29,064 nt of DNA, taken from ANME-2 cluster archaeon (lineage in GTDB: Archaea > Halobacteriota > Methanosarcinia > Methanosarcinales > Methanocomedenaceae). A program made the translations under genes and the position numbers. This document shows positions 22,092-29,064 of this stretch, piece by piece (the first letter of the stretch is position 1; each line of letters starts with the position of its first letter). Location: assembly GCA_022353185.1 (NCBI GenBank), contig JAKRWB010000273.1, positions 1 through 29,064 of the forward strand. Direction: 5' to 3'. The notes under the pieces were generated by a model. That model did no database searches and was not told the origin of the DNA. It saw only the letters and a program-made list of their open reading frames with translations.

Positions 22092-25000
22092 AAGAAATAG
22101 CTGCAAGCCAAAGTATGCAAAAATACTTCACGTTAATGGAATCTAAACTCAATTCTGCCATTGAGATTGCAGCAAAAGCCAGAAGTAAAGGACTAGACCC
22201 CCAGCCTAATATTGAGATACCCCTCGCTCAGGACCTTGCAGACAGGGTGGAAAAACTTATCGGCATCGAGGGAGTGGCGCCGCGTATCAGGGAACTGGAA
22301 AAGGATATGAGCCGGGAAGAGGCAGCACTGCATATTGGTGTGGATGTGGCTACCGGCAAGGTGCAACCCTTTGACTCTGAGACCCAGGCCCTGGATGCCG
22401 CTGTCAGGGTGTCGGTGGCTATGCTTACCGAAGGCGTGGTGGCTGCACCCATTGAAGGTATTGACCGGGTGGATATCGAGACCAATTCTGATGGTTCAAG
22501 ATTTGTAAGGATATATTATGCAGGACCCATCAGGAGCGCCGGCGGTACTGCACAGGCACTTTCAGTCCTGGTTGCCGATTTTGTCAGGCGAAGCATGAAT
22601 ATTGGCAGGTACATACCCACTAAGAACGAAGTTGACAGGTATGTGGAAGAAGTACAGTTATACAGACGTGTAGCAAGCCTGCAATATACTCCCAGCGAGG
22701 AAGAGATTCGACTTATTGTGGAAAACTGTCCCGTATGCATAGACGGGGAACCTACAGAGGATGCGGAAGTGGATGGTCACAGGGACCTGCCCCGAATCCC
22801 TACAAACAGGGTCAGGGGTGGTATGTGTCTGGTTATGGCCGAAGGCCTGGCCTTAAAGGCGCCGAAAATAAAAAAACATGTGAACAACCTCAAACTGGAT
22901 GGTTGGGACTGGCTGGATACGTTCATTAGTGGCGGAAAAAAAGACGATGATTTGGATGATACAGACGGTGTCAAGGTCAAACCCAAGGACAAGTACCTGC
23001 AAGACCTGATTGCCGGCAGGCCCGTGTTTTCATATCCATCCAGGCCAGGGGGTTTCAGGCTCAGGTATGGACGCAGCCGGAACACCAGCTTTGCGGGCGG
23101 AGGTACCAGTCCTGCCACCATGGTATTGATGGATGATTTCCTGGCAGCTGGCACCCAGATTAAAGTGGAACGACCGGGCAAGGCGCTGGGCATAGCTCCC
23201 GTGGACAGTCTGGAAGGTCCGACTGTACGTCTGTTCAATGGTAATGTGCTCAGGGTGGATTCCATGGAACAAGCTTATCAGGTCAGGAGTTCCGTATCCC
23301 AGATACTGGACATCGGTGAGTTGCTGATAAACTACGGGGATTTCCTTGAGAACAATCACCTGCTGATTCCTTCAGGATACTGTTTTGAATGGTGGATACA
23401 GGAACTGGAGACGGCGGCTGCAAAGATGGGGAAAGATATACCATACAAGGAATTAGAACTTACCAAACCTTCCGGCGCTACGGCACTGGAATTATCTGAT
23501 AAATTTCATGTCCCGCTTCATCCACAATACACCTACCTGTGGCATGATGTCACCTCACAGGATATTTTCACACTCTCAACCTATGTGGAGCACAACGCAA
23601 CGTATGAAAACGCAGAACTGGTACTTCCTGTTGATAGCGCTATCAAGCACATACTGGAAATGCTGCTTGTCCAGCACAGTGTACACGATAACAAGGTCCA
23701 TATCGATCAGGCGGGACCGCTGGTTCGGTGCCTGGGTCTTGACGATTCCCTGCATCGTGTCAGGAATGCTTCTGTAGATGAGAAGCCTGACCCAATGGAT
23801 ATGGTCAACCACCTTAGCCAGCTCACCATCAGGATGCGGGCACCGTACCGTATAGGTTCCAGAATGGGCAGACCTGAAAAATCTGATAAGCGTGAGATGA
23901 AACCTGCCCCGAACTTGCTGTTCCCTTTGGGTGATGCGGGTGGGCGCAAACGTTCTATGATAGAAGCAAAGAGCTATTCCAAATCTTTCAAAGAAAACGT
24001 GGGTACATTTGAAGTGGAAATCGATACCAGGGCATGTACCAGATGCGGAGCGGCAACTTTCAGGCGTTTTTGCTCCGATTGCGGGGGACCTACCAGGGCA
24101 AAATTACATTGTCCGGTATGTAATATTGAGGTGGGTGAGCCGGTATGTCCCAAATGTGGACTTGAGACCACCTCGGCTGATAAACTTACTATTAATTTCA
24201 AGGATGAATATCTCAAAGCCTTTGCGAATATTGGTGAGCGGGATAACCTGGCCAGTTTCAAGGGTGTACAAGGACTGATATCCAAAAACAAGACACCGGA
24301 ACCCATTGAAAAAGGGATATTGCGCGCCAGGCACGAGGTGGTCACCTTCAAGGATGGTACGGTGCGGTATGATATGTCAGACCTGCCCCTGACCCATATA
24401 AGACCTGCTGAGATTGGTACTGATGTGCAGACCATGCACCGGCTCGGATACACGGTTGATATGGATGGAAAAGAACTCGTGGACCCATCGCAGGTTATGG
24501 AACTGAATGTGCAGGATCTGGTAGTATCCTATCACTGCGGTGAATATCTGCTAAAAGCTGCCTGTTTTATTGATGATCTGCTGGTAAAATATTATGGTCT
24601 TGAACCATACTACAATGCCAGCACAGTGAACGATTTGGTAGGAATATTGCTCATAGGGCTGGCACCCCATACTTCCGCAGGTGTACTGGGGCGGCTGGTA
24701 GGTTTTACCAGGGCTTCGGTAGGCTGGGCTCATCCTTTTTTCCATGCTGCCAAACGCCGGAATTGTGACGGTGATGAGGACTGTGTCATGCTGCTGATGG
24801 ACGGGCTGTTGAACTTCTCCCGCTCGTACCTGCCTAATAAACGGGGAGGCCAGATGGATGCACCGCTGGTACTCACTACCCGTATTGACCCCAGTGAAGT
24901 GGACAAGGAAGCCCATAATATTGACGTACTACGCCGCTATCCCCTTGAGTTCTATGAAGCCACCCTGGAGTATGCTAATCCAAAGGATCTGGAAAAGTTG

Positions 25001-25516
25001 ATGGATACCGTAACTGGTAGGCTGGGTACGCCCGGACAGTATGATGGTTGGGGTTTTACTCATGACACATCCGACATTGCAATGGGGCCTGCCAACAGCG
25101 CTTACAAGACACTGGGCAGCATGATTGAGAAAATGACGGCACAACTTGAACTGGCAAAAAAGATACGGGCTGTGGATGAGCGGGATGTTGCAGAGCGGGT
25201 CATCAAGTCACATTTCCTGCCTGACCTTATCGGTAACCTGCGGGCATTTTCAAGACAGAAGGTGCGGTGCGTAAAGTGCAACCGAAAATTCAGGCGTCCT
25301 CCTTTGCTGGGTAAATGTCCAAAATGCAACGGTAAAATTGTACTGACCGTGCATGAGGGGTCGGTAAAGAAATATATGAATGTGTCACTCCGGATAGCAG
25401 AAGAATATGAAATTAGCGATTACACCAAACAAAGACTTGAACTCATTAACCTTGAGATCAAGTCGCTGTTCGAGAGTGATGTTTCAAAACAGTTGGGTTT
25501 GGCAGATTTTATGTGA
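22088..25516 (+). CDS. polC: DNA polymerase D large subunit DP2
   Basis: DP2 is the catalytic subunit of the euryarchaeal replicative polymerase PolD. The 1142-residue protein has the N-terminal region with SAGGTAQALSVLVADFVRR. A first zinc cluster follows at about 649-690 (CTRCG, FCSDCGG, CPVCN, CPKCG). The catalytic loop is NCDGDEDC (residues 892-899), with Asp894 and Asp896 as expected metal ligands. A second zinc module lies near 1060-1082 (VKCNRKF, CPKCNG). The tail KQLGLADFM fits a PIP box (Q-x-x-L-x-x-F-M) for binding PCNA. No intein is present in the catalytic loop, where many archaea carry one. AAGAGG precedes ATG 22088. The DP1 gene is not in this window. Confidence 0.98.
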   Translation: MKEIAASQSMQKYFTLMESKLNSAIEIAAKARSKGLDPQPNIEIPLAQDLADRVEKLIGIEGVAPRIRELEKDMSREEAALHIGVDVATGKVQPFDSETQALDAAVRVSVAMLTEGVVAAPIEGIDRVDIETNSDGSRFVRIYYAGPIRSAGGTAQALSVLVADFVRRSMNIGRYIPTKNEVDRYVEEVQLYRRVASLQYTPSEEEIRLIVENCPVCIDGEPTEDAEVDGHRDLPRIPTNRVRGGMCLVMAEGLALKAPKIKKHVNNLKLDGWDWLDTFISGGKKDDDLDDTDGVKVKPKDKYLQDLIAGRPVFSYPSRPGGFRLRYGRSRNTSFAGGGTSPATMVLMDDFLAAGTQIKVERPGKALGIAPVDSLEGPTVRLFNGNVLRVDSMEQAYQVRSSVSQILDIGELLINYGDFLENNHLLIPSGYCFEWWIQELETAAAKMGKDIPYKELELTKPSGATALELSDKFHVPLHPQYTYLWHDVTSQDIFTLSTYVEHNATYENAELVLPVDSAIKHILEMLLVQHSVHDNKVHIDQAGPLVRCLGLDDSLHRVRNASVDEKPDPMDMVNHLSQLTIRMRAPYRIGSRMGRPEKSDKREMKPAPNLLFPLGDAGGRKRSMIEAKSYSKSFKENVGTFEVEIDTRACTRCGAATFRRFCSDCGGPTRAKLHCPVCNIEVGEPVCPKCGLETTSADKLTINFKDEYLKAFANIGERDNLASFKGVQGLISKNKTPEPIEKGILRARHEVVTFKDGTVRYDMSDLPLTHIRPAEIGTDVQTMHRLGYTVDMDGKELVDPSQVMELNVQDLVVSYHCGEYLLKAACFIDDLLVKYYGLEPYYNASTVNDLVGILLIGLAPHTSAGVLGRLVGFTRASVGWAHPFFHAAKRRNCDGDEDCVMLLMDGLLNFSRSYLPNKRGGQMDAPLVLTTRIDPSEVDKEAHNIDVLRRYPLEFYEATLEYANPKDLEKLMDTVTGRLGTPGQYDGWGFTHDTSDIAMGPANSAYKTLGSMIEKMTAQLELAKKIRAVDERDVAERVIKSHFLPDLIGNLRAFSRQKVRCVKCNRKFRRPPLLGKCPKCNGKIVLTVHEGSVKKYMNVSLRIAEEYEISDYTKQRLELINLEIKSLFESDVSKQLGLADFM

Positions 25517-25577
25517 ATTACAATGTTGAATAGATTACTGTGCTCAATAAATTGCAATGTTATGTGAATTCTAAATT

Positions 25578-25805
25578 TCACAGTTTATTGGCATCTGCGA
25601 ATTTTATTAATGCCTCACCAAGTTCCCTGGTATATTTTGGGTTGAGGTTGAATCTACTGCGTTTCTGGCCGCCGCGTTCCTTGGATATCTCCACATAATC
25701 CTTTTCAAATCGCTCGCTGGTTGCAAGGGTGATGGTCATGTACCAGCCGGCTGCCATCTTGATCTCAAAATAATCCTTAGCATCTTCATTAGGTGTATCA
25801 GTCAT
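25578..25805 (-). CDS. Small conserved-looking protein, possible PC4/PUR-like fold
   Basis: The 75-residue protein reads YFEIKMAAGWYMTITLATSE, then RGGQKRSRFNLNPKYTRELG and a final amphipathic helix. Alternating beta strands ending in a helix recall the PC4/PUR single-stranded nucleic-acid-binding folds, but no signature proves it. GAGAGG stands about 9 nt before ATG 25805. The gene starts 46 nt after the ABC permease stop on the same strand and is probably cotranscribed with it. I do not recognise a named family. Confidence 0.65.
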   Translation of the reverse strand: MTDTPNEDAKDYFEIKMAAGWYMTITLATSERFEKDYVEISKERGGQKRSRFNLNPKYTRELGEALIKFADANKL

Positions 25806-25851
25806 TTCAATATCCTCTCATTTGTGTTCGCCTTTGTAACGGCAAACAGGG

Positions 25852-26814
25852 TCAGTATTCTATGTCCTGCCTAATAAAGACTATTATGCCCAGTACCGTG
25901 AGCACTGCGGCTGCTGCAAGTTGAATGCCAGCGTACTGGATGAGCAGGGTACTGTCATTGCCGTATAGTACGATAAGGTCCAGGGTGATGGGGGAAAGCA
26001 TGGTCAAGGTCTCGATCAACGAATACATCTTTCCACCTGTCACTGCGAAGATCGGGAGTAATAGCCAAAGTGTGGTAAGCGCTGCAGCCAGTGTGGTGAA
26101 TTTACTTGACAGGCTTACTGCTGATTCCTCCTCACGCTTTAAGGTCGATACCAGACTGCCCAGCGAGGTGAACAGTATGGTGGTGCACAGGGTCATTATT
26201 ACCATATTGAGCAGCAGGCTCTGGAATTTTAACTGCATGGTTACCATATCAGGGCCCCCGAAGGCTGAAGTCCATATCCAGTACACGCCCAGGAACATTA
26301 TTGCTATCATGGGCAGGGTGGTCAAATAGGCTGCCTTCAATTTTGCAAGATATATGGCAGGCCGGGTGTTTGTGGTACTTGCACAAAGATAGAGTGTTCT
26401 ACCCTCTTTTTCCCGGGATATAGTGGATGCGGCATTCTTTGCTCCCAGTCGTGATACCATATTGATGCCAAGAAGAATTGAGACCACGATGATAAGGGTT
26501 ACTCCCAGGTCTGCCGGTATGACGATTGCGGGTGCTTCGCCCCCTGTTGCTGAAGCAAATGTGCTCATCCCGAAGATAAATGTGAAAATTAACATATCGA
26601 CCAGTGGTGCATCCCCTATTTCCAGCCCGCCTAATATCTCAGTAGTCTCTACACCTTGAACGCTATAGTCCTGAATGGATATGCCGTACAATGACATTCC
26701 GAAGATAAATATGAATATAATGTATGAAGCACGGGTACGGCGGGATACTAAATACCTGAATTCCAGCCAGGTGAGATACATATATCCGAACAACATGCTA
26801 AGCAGACCACTCAC
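25852..26814 (-). CDS. ABC-2 type transporter permease
   Basis: The 320-residue protein has six predicted membrane helices. The first follows a cytoplasmic LEFRYLVSRRTRASYIIFIF, and a large loop separates helices one and two. Helices three to six are packed at 165-315, with the conserved REKEGRTLYLCASTTNTRPA coupling segment that is typical of ABC-2 and Nat-type permeases. It pairs with the ATPase whose stop overlaps its start (ATGA, 26811-26814). Together they should form a homodimeric or heterodimeric exporter; substrates of such systems include drugs, lipids and sodium, and none can be picked from sequence. Confidence 0.87.
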   Translation of the reverse strand: MSGLLSMLFGYMYLTWLEFRYLVSRRTRASYIIFIFIFGMSLYGISIQDYSVQGVETTEILGGLEIGDAPLVDMLIFTFIFGMSTFASATGGEAPAIVIPADLGVTLIIVVSILLGINMVSRLGAKNAASTISREKEGRTLYLCASTTNTRPAIYLAKLKAAYLTTLPMIAIMFLGVYWIWTSAFGGPDMVTMQLKFQSLLLNMVIMTLCTTILFTSLGSLVSTLKREEESAVSLSSKFTTLAAALTTLWLLLPIFAVTGGKMYSLIETLTMLSPITLDLIVLYGNDSTLLIQYAGIQLAAAAVLTVLGIIVFIRQDIEY

Positions 26815-27731
26815 GTTCTATCGCCACCTGATGAAAGTTTTATGAATATCTCTTCCAGTGATATTTTGCTGGGTCTTGCCTCCACGATCTCGGTAAAGAT
26901 GGCTGCCATGCGTATGACCTCTGGAATGTCTTTTTCGGGATCGTTCACGCTGGCTACTACCCGGTCTTTTTCCACTTCAGCCGAAGTAACCCGACTCATC
27001 TGTTGAAGTTCAGCAGCCAGGTTAGATATCTGTGCCGGGTCCTGAGGTTTTATTTCCACACTGACCTTACCCACCTTTTCCCTGAGTGAGTCGATGTTAT
27101 CCTCGATGAGCGTTCGACCTTGTTGCAGGATGGTGACACTGGTGCATAGTTCCTCAACGGTGTACAGGTCATGGTCCGACACCAGCACGGTCTTGCCTTC
27201 CAGTCCCAGGATAGTGTCCTTGAACTGCCGCCGCACCACAGGGTCAAGTCCTGACATGGGTTCATCCAGCAGCAGCACCGGCGGGTCTGCCACCATTGCC
27301 AGGGCAAGTGCCACGCGTTTTTTCATGCCTGTGGATAATCGGGATATTTTCTGGTTCTGTACCATTGCGAGATCCAGTTGTTTTACTACTACACTCACCC
27401 GGTCTACTGCCCGTGCCTTGTCCAGTCCGGAGAGTCTTGCATATGACATGATCTCTTCGTGGGCTGTGAGGTATTCATGGAGCCTGGGGGTTTCCGGGAC
27501 CACTCCTATTTGCTGGCGTATGGCCCTCCCTTTTTTCAGGGGTATACCGCCTATGCTTACGTCTCCCTGGTTGGGCCTTACAAGGGTGGAAAGTATTTTG
27601 ATGGTGGTGCTCTTGCCTGAGCCGTTTGGTCCGATGAGGCCGTGTATGGTGCCTTCTTCTACGTGCAGACTGGCGTTATTGAGTGCCAGTGTTTTGCCGT
27701 ATTTTTTAAAAAGTCCGTCTACGGTTATCAA
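26811..27731 (-). CDS. ABC-2 type transporter ATP-binding protein
   Basis: This 306-residue ATPase has Walker A GPNGSGKST (about 35-43), signature LSTGMKKRVALALAM, in which T replaces the usual G, Walker B LLLDEPMSGLDP and the switch VSDHD. A C-terminal regulatory extension (about 215-306) is typical of exporters of the CcmA/NatA type. The start is TTG 27731 (MITVDGLFKKYG). The upstream frame closes quickly, and a TATA-like ACTATTTAACTCC (27762-27774, minus strand) lies about 31 nt before it, so a leaderless TTG start is implied, which is unusual. It is the first gene of an operon with the permease and the 75-residue protein. Confidence 0.92.
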   Translation of the reverse strand: MITVDGLFKKYGKTLALNNASLHVEEGTIHGLIGPNGSGKSTTIKILSTLVRPNQGDVSIGGIPLKKGRAIRQQIGVVPETPRLHEYLTAHEEIMSYARLSGLDKARAVDRVSVVVKQLDLAMVQNQKISRLSTGMKKRVALALAMVADPPVLLLDEPMSGLDPVVRRQFKDTILGLEGKTVLVSDHDLYTVEELCTSVTILQQGRTLIEDNIDSLREKVGKVSVEIKPQDPAQISNLAAELQQMSRVTSAEVEKDRVVASVNDPEKDIPEVIRMAAIFTEIVEARPSKISLEEIFIKLSSGGDRT

Positions 27732-27829
27732 ATTATATCACATTATTAGGATAATGATGTGGAGTTAAATAGTTTTGTGTGAAAACGAAAAATGGATGTC
27801 CCCAACATTGAGTGGGTAAATCTTAGACG

Positions 27830-27891
27830 GGATTAACTGGATTTACAGGATGCTGCGAGCCACTTTCATATCCTGTCAATCCTGTTAATCC
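27830..27891. repeat. Hairpin of the AGGATTxACAGGAT repeat family, second copy
   Basis: Arms at 27830-27851 and 27870-27891 are 22 nt long and complementary except for two bases; their core unit is ACAGGAT/ATCCTGT, as in the hairpin at 7598-7646. It lies in the gap between the ABC operon and the nucleotidyltransferase. No gene is seen in the rest of the gap. Confidence 0.75.
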
Positions 27892-27997
27892 TGTCCATTA
27901 ATTCAGGCAATGCGATTCCAAGTTTAACAATATATCTTGAATAGTGATGTTACCCACACAATATTATATGGAAACAAAAAAATAAGGTGGTTTAAAT

Positions 27998-28036
27998 ATG
28001 AATCTTGCAGAGATGCTTTATGGTGAATCCTCATAA
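27998..28036 (+). other. 12-codon upstream ORF overlapping the nucleotidyltransferase start
   Basis: ATG 27998 has the good ribosome site AAGGTGG (27984-27990) and encodes MNLAEMLYGESS before TAA 28034-28036, overlapping the first codons of the downstream gene in another frame. It could be a leader peptide, or the true N-terminus separated from the main frame by a frameshift. Confidence 0.4.
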
Positions 28037-28769
28037 AATCAGCCTGGCAAAGCAGTATTCAACATTGGCAGAAACGGTGTTGGGGAATAATTTGGTTTCG
28101 GTATTTTTATTTGGCTCTGTGGCCCGTGGAGAAGACACGGAGCAAAGTGATATTGACATAATGACAGTTGTTAATGGGTATCCCACCACCGAACAGTTGG
28201 GAAAACTTGGTAGGACCGGGCGTTTTAATGAACAGAGGGGATATGGAATTTTTAAGGATGTTTCGTGTGCGCTCGTGACCAGGGATAGATTCCTGAGCAA
28301 TCTTGAAATGGGAGCGCCCAGGGAAGGAATAAATCCCCTAACGGATGCGCTTATCCTTTATGATACGGGGTTGATGAAAGACCTTAAGGAACAACTGGAT
28401 AGCGGCAGTATTTCTTTGAGGGATGATGCTTACTGGGATTATTTGCGCTACGGGGACATCCGCCGCTCATATCTGATGAGAAATCTGAAATGTAAGGATT
28501 TGGAGGCCGCCCGTTCGGATGCTGCAGCGTCTGGAGCTCATTATATACGTGCGTATTTTCTTTGTGAGAATGGGGAGATGATTGTTTCAAAGAGGGTGCT
28601 GGTGGAGAGGATACGTGAGGGGTGTCCGGGGATTGCGGGGGTGTATGATGGGGTTTTGGAAGGGGAGTTTGATAAGTGTGTTGTGCTCGATTCGCTGGAT
28701 GAGATACGTAAGTGGGTGATTGAGAAGATTTATTCTTTAAAAAAACCGCGGATGAACGCAGATGCGTAG
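28020..28769 (+). CDS. Nucleotidyltransferase-domain protein (MNT-like) with HEPN-like C-terminus
   Basis: The 249-residue protein has the pol-beta-type nucleotidyltransferase motif LFGSVARGEDTEQSDIDIM (G-S-x10-D-x-D, about residues 31-50). The next catalytic acid may be in GIFKDVSCALV. Residues 130-240 are helical (DYLRYGDIRRSYLMRNLKCK, AASGAHYIRAYFLCENGE), recalling HEPN domains. MNT/HEPN pairs form toxin-antitoxin systems in which the transferase modifies its partner; here both parts seem fused. ATG 28020 is followed by GTG; the 12-codon frame upstream carries the better ribosome site. The last residues KKPRMNADA are encoded by dispersed repeat DNA, so the natural C-terminus was probably replaced. 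Confidence 0.8.
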   Translation: MVNPHKISLAKQYSTLAETVLGNNLVSVFLFGSVARGEDTEQSDIDIMTVVNGYPTTEQLGKLGRTGRFNEQRGYGIFKDVSCALVTRDRFLSNLEMGAPREGINPLTDALILYDTGLMKDLKEQLDSGSISLRDDAYWDYLRYGDIRRSYLMRNLKCKDLEAARSDAAASGAHYIRAYFLCENGEMIVSKRVLVERIREGCPGIAGVYDGVLEGEFDKCVVLDSLDEIRKWVIEKIYSLKKPRMNADA

Positions 28770-28821
28770 TAATAAATCCGCGTTCATCTGCGTTTATCGA
28801 GACTTTTTAATTTATTCTGGA
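28746..28821. repeat. Dispersed hairpin element, copy 2 (inverted), overlapping a gene end
   Basis: CGGATGAACGCAGAT (28749-28763) pairs with ATCCGCGTTCATCTG (28776-28790) apart from two G-T type mismatches. The reverse complement of 28801-28820 is CCAGAATAAATTAAAAAGTC, a diverged form of the tail seen at 1989 and 28920. The first arm lies inside the nucleotidyltransferase reading frame and supplies its stop codon. Confidence 0.75.
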
Positions 28822-28846
28822 TCAATGGGTCATGGCAAAAAAGATT

Positions 28847-28945
28847 AACCGCAGAGTACGCGGAGGATCGCAGAGGGTTGTTATTTTTCTCTGCGTCCCT
28901 CTGCAGTTTTCCGGACCGTCCAGAAAATAATAAAAAGTTTCCGTT
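28847..28945. repeat. Dispersed hairpin element, copy 3
   Basis: The outer arms AACCGCAGAG (28847-28856) and CTCTGCAGTT (28899-28908) differ at one position from perfect pairing. An inner 8-bp stem GCAGAGGG (28870-28877) / CCCTCTGC (28897-28904) competes with them. Eleven nt later comes CCAGAAAATAATAAAAAGT (28920-28938), identical to copy 1. No gene is seen from 28770 to the window end. Confidence 0.75.
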
Positions 28946-29038
28946 TATTTGCGGGTTGTTATTTACTATAATCACTTGCGATTAAATAAGATTCTGACTA
29001 TAGTGTTGAGTGTCCAATTTAATAAACAGATATAAAAA

Positions 29039-29058
29039 ATGTTAACTAACATTAACAT
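29039..29058. promoter_or_regulatory. Palindromic ATGTTA-AC-TAACAT at window end
   Basis: ATGTTAACTAACAT (29039-29052) is a 6-bp dyad, followed by a third TAACAT half site at 29053-29058, just after a TATA-like GATATAAAAAA. It may be an operator for a gene beyond the window. Confidence 0.3.
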
Positions 29059-29064
29059 AATTTA

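Noticed and set aside
24761..24784. Intein at the DP2 catalytic loop
   Set aside because: The NCDGDEDC loop is continuous and the protein has normal length, so no intein is present.
27094..27768. 224-codon plus-strand frame inside the ABC ATPase
   Set aside because: It is a Ser-rich antisense shadow of a gene with complete ABC motifs.
1..29064. tRNA or rRNA genes
   Set aside because: No T-loop GTTCRAATC-type motif with a matching acceptor stem and no rRNA core sequence was noticed by eye; a covariance-model scan would be decisive.

Overview
The window is from a euryarchaeon, most likely Methanosarcinales or an ANME-type relative. The marker genes are the PolD large subunit (DP2), a fused Fae-Hps protein, a Cdc48/VAT AAA ATPase, an archaeal CobT-family protein, TrmO and an A. 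fulgidus HSR1-like heat-shock regulator. Many genes have a TATA-like box 22-30 nt before the start codon and no Shine-Dalgarno, which suggests leaderless mRNAs. This taxonomic call is inference from gene content. No tRNA, rRNA, CRISPR array, transposase or intein was found.

Layout. 1-2030: a truncated ABC ATPase gene and a frameshifted TetR regulator (both minus), a startless coding remnant, trmO, and a dispersed hairpin repeat. 2087-5988: a tandem array of four paralogues of a membrane protein (Yip1-like domain with or without an extracytoplasmic EB_dh/DOMON-like domain). Each copy has the same promoter box 41-42 nt before its ATG; the first copy is a deletion pseudogene and the last has only the membrane domain. 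6143-7579: a DUF4143-type AAA ATPase behind a perfect 11-bp inverted repeat that brackets its TATA box. 7598-8863: a hairpin repeat, then fae-hps (minus). 8986-10188: an MFS transporter. 10234-13973: a heat-shock operon hsr1-cdc48-hsp20, preceded by a tandem array of operators matching CTAAC-N5-GTTAG and ended by a strong hairpin. 14108-14703: a DUF433/DUF5615 toxin-antitoxin pair. 14820-19716: a circularly permuted GTPase, YwbE, an MgtC/DUF4010 membrane protein, a TctA-like permease, hemD and a 2[4Fe-4S] ferredoxin. 19759-21905: an HTH regulator with a palindromic operator, archaeal cobT, and another HTH regulator. 22053-25516: polC (DP2) preceded by a 12-codon uORF. 25578-27731: an ABC exporter operon (ATPase, permease, small protein). 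27830-29064: a hairpin repeat, an uORF-preceded nucleotidyltransferase whose 3' end is made of repeat DNA, and two further repeat elements.

Functional themes are protein quality control (Cdc48, Hsp20 and their regulator), C1 and pentose metabolism (Fae-Hps), tetrapyrrole and cobamide synthesis (HemD, CobT), replication (DP2) and membrane transport. The parts that look least described are the Yip1/EB_dh array with its shared promoters, the 14-bp-period operator array, and a dispersed hairpin element that has changed the end of at least one gene.
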